Translations under genes and position numbers: made by a program | Shown: positions 63,885 through 64,000 of the stretch, piece after piece | Numbering within the stretch: the first letter of the stretch is position 1 | How the letters are laid out: the number at the start of each line of letters is the position of its first letter | Source of the DNA: Augochlora pura | Taxonomy: Eukaryota > Arthropoda > Insecta > Hymenoptera > Halictidae | NCBI RefSeq assembly: GCF_028453695.1 | Contig: NC_135773.1 | Location: forward strand, 3,410,001 to 3,474,000 | DNA: 64,000 nt | Direction of reading: 5' to 3' | Notes under the pieces: generated by a model | The model's database searches: none | Told to the model about the DNA's origin: nothing | The model's input: the letters and a program-made list of their open reading frames with translations, nothing else

Positions 63885-64000
63885 AAAGAAGAGTGTTGAG
63901 TGAATATTGATGTTAAATTGTTATTAACATTGATGAGTGAATGAGAATGTGTGTGACTTAATTTTGTTACAGTTATTTTGTTTTAGTGTATATATATGTA
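63885..64000. other. AT-rich tail, no ORF
   Basis: The last 116 bp after the unrecognised ORF contain only ATGs that hit a stop within eight codons. Pyrimidine-rich tracts ending in cag and tag (near 63972 and 63987) resemble 3' splice sites, so an exon could follow beyond the window. Confidence 0.4.

Noticed and set aside
1..64000. tRNA, rRNA or CRISPR features
   Set aside because: No convincing B-box with a cloverleaf context, no rRNA-like stretch, and no regularly spaced repeat-spacer array were seen by eye.

Overview
This is an arthropod nuclear genome window, most likely an insect and plausibly a hymenopteran. The evidence is AT-rich intergenic DNA, GT-AG introns, long (TG)n, (GA)n and (CT)n microsatellites, TTAA-flanked and mariner-type transposon remnants, and coding exons whose translations match conserved animal genes. 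The species assignment is inference. No prokaryotic operon, CRISPR array, rRNA or tRNA was seen.

Layout, left to right. The far left (1-8714) looks like the first intron of an Lst2 (ZFYVE28-type) gene on the minus strand; only its tiny first coding exon (8715-8750) and a GC-rich promoter-like region (8751-9130) are inside the window. From 12921 to 32226 on the minus strand lies a seven-exon gene for an insect FAM110-family protein of about 622 residues. I assembled it from splice sites, reading phase and family motifs; it has a 10.8 kb first coding intron. From about 32.3 to 58.6 kb (26 kb) I find no convincing coding exon, only simple repeats and GC-rich patches; it may hold upstream 5' UTR exons and enhancers of the FAM110 gene.

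At the right, EIPR1 (a WD40 protein of EARP/GARP trafficking) runs on the plus strand in six exons (59406-61022). It is tail to tail with PNO1/Dim2 (a KH-domain 40S ribosome assembly factor), three exons on the minus strand (61258-62134). The stops are 235 bp apart and the poly(A) signals are arranged so that the two 3' ends probably touch or overlap.

The right end (62815-63884) carries an intronless, serine-rich coding region I do not recognise. Its N-terminal cysteine cluster and main ORF are in different frames, and it contains a perfect 30-bp in-frame tandem duplication. It could be a lineage-specific gene, a transposable-element gene or an old viral insertion.

Repeats include two related TTAA-type MITE copies, a separate MITE inside a FAM110 intron, a mariner 5' end, and two AT-rich minisatellites. 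The genes work in unrelated housekeeping or signalling processes (endosomal signalling, cytoskeleton/centrosome-associated, retrograde trafficking, ribosome assembly); nothing suggests a joint pathway.
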